The translations under genes were made by a program, and so were the position numbers. DNA of 64,000 nt from Thermothelomyces thermophilus ATCC 42464 (lineage: Eukaryota > Ascomycota > Sordariomycetes > Sordariales > Chaetomiaceae), in assembly GCF_000226095.1 (NCBI RefSeq), contig NC_016474.1, positions 2,170,001 to 2,234,000 of the forward strand, given 5' to 3'. Positions within the stretch are counted from its first letter, which is position 1; each line of letters begins with the position of its first letter. The notes under the pieces were generated by a model. The model made no database searches, was not told the origin of the DNA, and saw nothing but the letters and a program-made list of their open reading frames with translations. This document shows, piece by piece, positions 59,207 through 64,000 of this stretch.

Positions 59207-60265
59207 ATATACTACTTTGTTAACAGCTACTAGTCCTAGGGAGAGTAGATAACTATAGCTAACTATAAGACCTTCTATAGTATAGATAAGGATAATGCTA
59301 TTAAGATCCCTTGCTTAGAGGCTAGATTTGCCCTTATTAGAGTTAATAGTAAGATAAAGGCTATACTCTTTAGCATTATCGCTAGCACTATAGTTATAGT
59401 TAACCTATATAAGGCTACTAAGGCTAAGATCTACTATATTATACTAGCGTTATTCTTTACTAGGCACTATAAGACCTTAAACCTATAGAGAGGATTCTAG
59501 CCTTGTACTATTAATAGTAATATAGTATACGAAACGGAAGGCAGCTATATAGTCATGTATAGCTAACGTGTTGGTATAACTAGATAGGTACTAATTGACC
59601 TATATAAGGTACATAAATACAAAGAACTAGCTACTAATAGCCCTAATAAGCTAATAGACTAGGATAATAGGCTAACCCTATTATCGTTAATTAAGTTCGC
59701 TATTACTAAGGTATAGGATATAGTAAATAAAAAGAGGCCGCTAACGCCCCTAACTATATACTAGGTAGTTCTAACGCTTAAGCCTACTAACCGCCTATCC
59801 TACGAATTAGATATAGCTTAATTAAAGTAGGACTACTAGGACTCTGGCTCTACCGACGCTACTACCTAGGATATAACTATATACTTATATAAGCCTATTA
59901 GCCTACCTATAACCATATAATAAGGCACTAAGCACTATAATAATAAAGGTATATTAGTTATTACTAAAACTACGGCCATTATTACTACTGCTCTAATATT
60001 CTAGGCCTTGCTATAGCCAGATCTAACACTCTACCTGCCTAAGCCTATACCTTAGCCTATTACACTAACTAGGTATACTTAGCGTAGGGCACCTACTAGT
60101 AGGTTTGTCTATAGAAGTAAGAGGGACCCTAATGACAATAAAGAGGCCGAATTACAAGCCAGATTTAACAATGCCTATATCATCTTCGATAGCCTTAAAG
60201 AGGTAGAAAACACCCTTATAGGCATAGAGTTCGACCCCTTTACTAGTACTAGGGTCATCAAGTCC
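59207..60265 (+). pseudogene. Unidentified long frame, part 2
   Basis: This continues the frame of 51108-51814 in phase from 59212 (59207-59211 is the duplicated ATATA) for 1054 nt, to the E8 insertion. With part 1 it totals 1761 nt, or 587 codons, without a frameshift. The reading has a moderately hydrophobic stretch (A-I-L-F-S-I-I-A-S-T-I-V-I-V), a long Thr/Ile/Pro-rich region, then a basic segment (R-R-A-P-T-S-R-F-V-Y-R-S-K-R) and an acidic end (F-D-S-L-K-E-V-E-N-T-L). No catalytic or zinc motif was recognised. The true end is lost beyond E8. Confidence 0.5.
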
Positions 60266-60684
60266 TGTCACAGAAATATACATGCAGATGCCGCCTAAGC
60301 CACTGGTACAAATGGGCCAATCAAGTCAAAGGAACGAAAGGACTAATTACAGCATAGGAAGCATAGTGATCACTACGCTCACCAGTGATCAGGGTGATCA
60401 CCACCATACGATCACTCACAATCACCATAATCAGGAATGATCACTAGGATTATATATATATATAGATAGTTACTCGTTATAGTAGACTCTAAGAGTTCAC
60501 CAGTGGTAACAATTACAATCACAGTACTTATACCAAGCATTGCTAATTATTATAAGAGACAACTCTAAGTGTTGTTATAAACCCTTTGGCTTTACCAAAT
60601 CCCTTAGACGACCTGTACGCTTGTCCCGCTTTACCTACCTCCGTCTAGACCCTTTTAGAAGAAGTCTAAGTTAGGTTTATTACA
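60266..60684 (+). repeat. E8 5' LTR (419 bp)
   Basis: TGTCACAG..TTTATTACA. The U3 contains GATCA half-sites near 60366, 60385, 60394, 60409, 60419, 60428 and 60437, spaced in multiples close to 9-10 bp. TATA run at about 60450-60462. Proposed R start AGTGGTAACAAT at 60502-60513. Confidence 0.92.
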
Positions 60685-60697
60685 CGTTATTACCACT
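60685..60697 (+). other. E8 primer binding site (self-priming type)
   Basis: CGTTATTACCACT directly after the LTR. Its reverse complement AGTGGTAATAACG matches LTR 60502-60512 apart from one C/T. It differs from the A version at the same two positions as the E8 LTR 12-mer does. Confidence 0.65.
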
Positions 60698-60711
60698 CCC
60701 TTTGTTCTATT

Positions 60712-63149
60712 ATAGTTCAGAATAGAGGTAACTTCGACCTCGACATTGACATGGCTACTAACATCACGGCCGAATAGCTGCTTACTTAGCTTAGTCAATT
60801 CTAACAGCGGATCTAGGAGTTAGACTAGAGAGACAAGGCTACTTAAGCTCGAATTAAGGAACTTAAGAACTGTAAAAAGTACTTGTAGAAGTTGGTTAAC
60901 GAGGCTTACGCCAAAATTAAGGCGCTCGAGACCGCTAAAGCAAGCTGTATTAAGATCGAACCACCTAGTAAATACGGAAGAACTAAGGAGGATCTTATAG
61001 GATTCCTAACAAACCTCTGATCCTACTTCTGGCTTAATGACGATAAGTTTCCAGATAATAAAGCCAAAGTCCTCTATATAGCTATAAGACTAGAGGGCAA
61101 GGCACTTAGATGGTTTGAGCCTATATAGAACGACTATCTCACTAAGGAAGACGAAGACGACCAAGACGTGTTTATATAGGTAGTCTTCTGATCTTATGAC
61201 CGTTTCGAAGAAGAGCTTTAGAAGGTTTTTGGCGATAAGGACGAAAAGATTCATATACAAGAAAAACTTACTAATCTCTGATAGACTAAGTCGGTAGCCT
61301 CCTATACTATATAGTTTAGATAGGACATGCTTAAGTCTTAGCTTAACGATAAGGCGTTAATATAATTATTCTATAATGGCTTAAAGGAAAAGGTTAAGGA
61401 CGAGCTATATAAGTATAATTAGCCTAAGACCCTAGATAAATATATTATACAGGCTATTAGAATCAATGATTAACTCTATATACAGGAGTAGTAGAAACGA
61501 GGTCAAATGAACAGAACCATAGTTAAGGCTAACGACAAGAAAAAGCGAGTATACGTTAGTACCTTATACAGGACATATCCCAGAGCTATAGATATAGATA
61601 CAGCATAGAAGCAGGACCGGAAGAAGACGACTAAAGACAAGTCTAATGTTACCTACTATAACTACAGAAAGAAAGGACACTATAAATAAGAATACCAGAG
61701 CCTAAAGAAAGAATGGAAACTAACCCCTAGAAAGGAAATTACGACTATCGACAAAACTACTAAGGACGTTATCGAAGTAACAGCCATAAGCTACGAAGAC
61801 AAGGGCAGTAACACAGACAGTCTCGGACATAACGGCGACAGTAAAGACAAACAAGCACTGTACTCTAAACTAGTCACTATAGACCTAGAGATAGGTCTTG
61901 CCGAATGGGATATGGCAGGAGAATATATACCACTAGTTTCGATTCTCCTAGTCTTAAGGCAGTGGGGTTTTATAGTTATATAGAGGCAGGATAGATCGTA
62001 GACAACCGACACCTAAGGAATCGAAAGACCTAGACCTAATGTTCTATTCCTCTAGGAACAAATCGAATAGTATTGTAACGAAGTTTTTTGGCTTAACATG
62101 GAACTATACAAATAGGATGGACGTTTGATTTGACTTGCCTACTAGAGCAATAGAATAAGGAACGAAATAAGGGAACTCCGATATATTATAGAAACCATTA
62201 AAGGAGAACAGCCTACGATATACGATAGGCCTGATAGCTATGCTAAGTATCTTGATAGCTAATAACTTAGTAACGATATATAGAACCTAGAATACTAGTT
62301 TATATAAGCAAACCGTAGAAAAGACGAGCGTATATAGGAAAGCTACTAGAAGAAATACTCTTATATCAGCACTAGAGTATCTACAGTCTACGTATAATAG
62401 GAAGGATTCGGAAAAGAATTCCAATACCTCCTAGGCAACACTATACGACTATACCCTCGATACAAGGCATATATATAAGTGCCCTAGTTCTAGTGTATAG
62501 TATACAAATGCCGATACCACTTCCGTAACAAATTCGAAAACAATCACTAGCCGACCCGACAAGGAAATGAGGACAGAAGCTTATACCCTGTGAAATAGGT
62601 CTATAATGTAGGAAACAGAGCGGCCAAATTACTCTAGAAGATCAAAGCCTGCGATCTAGAAAGCATTACAATAGTTTTAAAACAAGCCTAGCCTAGGTAC
62701 TACAGAATAGGATAAGACACGTAGGACTCGTGCTAGAGTAACGATTACCTCTATCACACGGATGAAAAGAAATCGCAAATTCGGGAGCTTTAGACGAAGC
62801 TATAGTACGTATAACGGAAAGCAGAACAGACCTAATAGTAGGAAGCCGTAAGCACTTAATGGCTTATAGAAATGAGCACGATTAATGAAGCTGCTATTAG
62901 CCGAACAACTAAAGAGGTTAGTACTGACCTAGGAAACGGGTTAGGGCCCTTTAAGAGGCCTAGAAACCATTAACGCCCGCGTAGTAGCGAGTAGTAGCAC
63001 AGTATAGGAAGGACTAGCGCAAGAGACTACTATATCGAGACCTCCCGGCAGAAATATAGGAAATCGCCATAATCTTTAGACGATAGTAGCAAGATAAGTA
63101 ATTATAGATAACAGTATAGTAGAAACAGCACGAAATGCTCGTACTAGTA
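60712..63149 (+). pseudogene. gag: E8 gag with long unassigned C-terminal domain
   Basis: ATA (from ATG) at 60712. N-terminal coiled coil and capsid region, then a zinc knuckle at 61654-61695 with its Cys changed to Tyr and a stop at a Gln. The knuckle is 942 nt from the start, exactly as in A. The 480-codon unassigned domain follows. The protease Asp codon at 63150 is 2438 nt from the start, -1 frame relative to gag. Confidence 0.83.
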
Positions 63150-64000
63150 GATAGTAGAGCAGAGATAAATCTGATTTCGCCGACACTTGTAAATCAGCTA
63201 TAGATACCCTAGAGAATGAAGCGGAAGCATGGCATAGTCAAAGGGCTATTTCCGATGTAATAGGTATATAGGGAGACTAAACCGATCGACATCACTATGG
63301 TAGGGAAGACTATAGTAGTCGTATTTAGTATCGTAGACATAGGTAACGATAAAGATATAATATTAGGGTTACTATAGTATAAAGATTACAACCTAGATAT
63401 TAGCTAGAAGAATGGTAGCTACCTATAACCCTAAATAGAGTCATATTTGACTAGTAAGATAGGGAGCATACAAAGATCACAAGTAGACAATGCTTAAGGA
63501 AAGGCATATCCTATAGATCTACTACAAGAGACAGACAGTAGTAGGCAGACTACTACAGACTCTAGAAGAGGCAGCATAACGATATCGATATCGCGATAGG
63601 AGGAACGAGCTAAATCGCTGATAGCTATTCTCTCCGTTAACGAATGCGGAGCACTGTAATAGGAGTAGTAGGTTAAGATAGGAGAAATCGCTAGCATCGC
63701 TATGGACGGAACCAAGTTCATATACTACTAGAAAACCGAGAGACGAGACAAGACTAGGGAAGTACCGAAGGAATACAAAGGACACCTAGCATTCGAACCG
63801 AAACATCTAGAAAGACTACTAGAACACGGCCTATAGGATTATAAGATCAAGCTTAAGGAAGGAGTATGACTAAAGTTCTTTAAGATTTACTATACAAGCT
63901 AGATATAGAACGAAGAACTTAAGTAATATTTAGAGGAGAACCTTTAAAGAGGATATATCTACCTGTTGACATCGCTAATGGACTACCTAATCCTATTTAT
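63130..64000 (+). pseudogene. pol: E8 pol, 5' part (protease and start of RT)
   Basis: The protease reads DSRAE at 63150. RT begins near 63900 with an E-E-L-K-x-Y-L-E-E-N-L-x-R-G-Y-I block and is cut by the end of the window before the catalytic box. Stops at Gln/Trp codons. Confidence 0.85.

Larger units (their letters stand above)
60266..64000 (+). mobile_element. E8: chromodomain Gypsy element, 5' part only
   Basis: TGTCACAG at 60266 begins a 419-bp LTR of the E3 U3 type; the element runs off the window inside RT. The bases before it (AGTCC, 60261-60265) are the likely target site, to be matched beyond the window. RIP is moderate, similar to A. Confidence 0.92.

Noticed and set aside
1-64000. 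Host genes, tRNA or rRNA genes
   Set aside because: No non-transposon gene, tRNA or rRNA motif could be supported anywhere in the window, except possibly the unidentified frame at 51108-60265.

Overview
The window contains no recognisable host gene. It is a nested graveyard of LTR retrotransposons from a filamentous ascomycete (Pezizomycotina; species not identifiable from the sequence). The DNA is rich in TA and poor in CA/TG. In the coding frames I read, the stops are overwhelmingly TAG/TAA where Gln (CAG/CAA) or Trp (TGG) is expected, and LTR pairs differ by C/T and G/A transitions. That is the signature of repeat-induced point mutation (RIP). Every reverse transcriptase whose catalytic dyad lies in the window (eight families/copies) has lost at least one of its two Asp residues.

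Layout. The left two thirds is one onion. E2, an old minus-strand Ty3/Gypsy element, survives as four pieces: 1-260, 7648-9174, 16719-19304 and 41961-~44550. Three plus-strand elements are inserted in it: E1 (261-7647, TSD ATTAC), A (9175-16718, TSD ATCCT) and E3 (19305-41960, TSD CCTTA). E3 is split by minus-strand E4 (25955-41117, TSD TTTAG). E4 is split by minus-strand E5 (30920-38509, TSD TTATA), the innermost and least mutated copy. The right third holds E9, a plus-strand Gypsy gag-pol (about 45200-50540), then an unidentified 587-codon frame (51108-51814 continuing at 59212-60265). That frame is split by E6 (51815-59206, minus strand, TSD ATATA, same family as E1) and cut by E8 (60266 to beyond the window end).

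A, E3, E4, E5 and E8 form one superfamily of chromodomain-bearing Gypsy elements (chromoviruses). They share TATA-R-U5 but have four different U3 sequences. Their order is LTR, a PBS that looks self-priming (Tf1-like), gag with one zinc knuckle, a long unassigned domain, then protease-RT-RNase H-integrase-chromodomain in the -1 frame relative to gag. Between pol and the 3' LTR lies an ORF on the opposite strand, encoding a six-cysteine cluster spaced like a Zn2Cys6 domain plus a coiled coil. It is recognisable in the four copies that include that interval (A, E3, E4, E5). One copy type (A) also carries six alternating GGATCAC/GTGATCC heptamers at exactly 17-bp intervals in U3. An antisense DNA-binding-like protein together with a phased operator-like array in the same element is the most interesting signal here; the link between them is inference.

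E1 and E6 (361/363-bp LTRs) are a second chromodomain family with an unexplained 1.25-kb segment after pol. E9 has a chromodomain followed by an AT-hook. All elements are judged non-autonomous and inactive.
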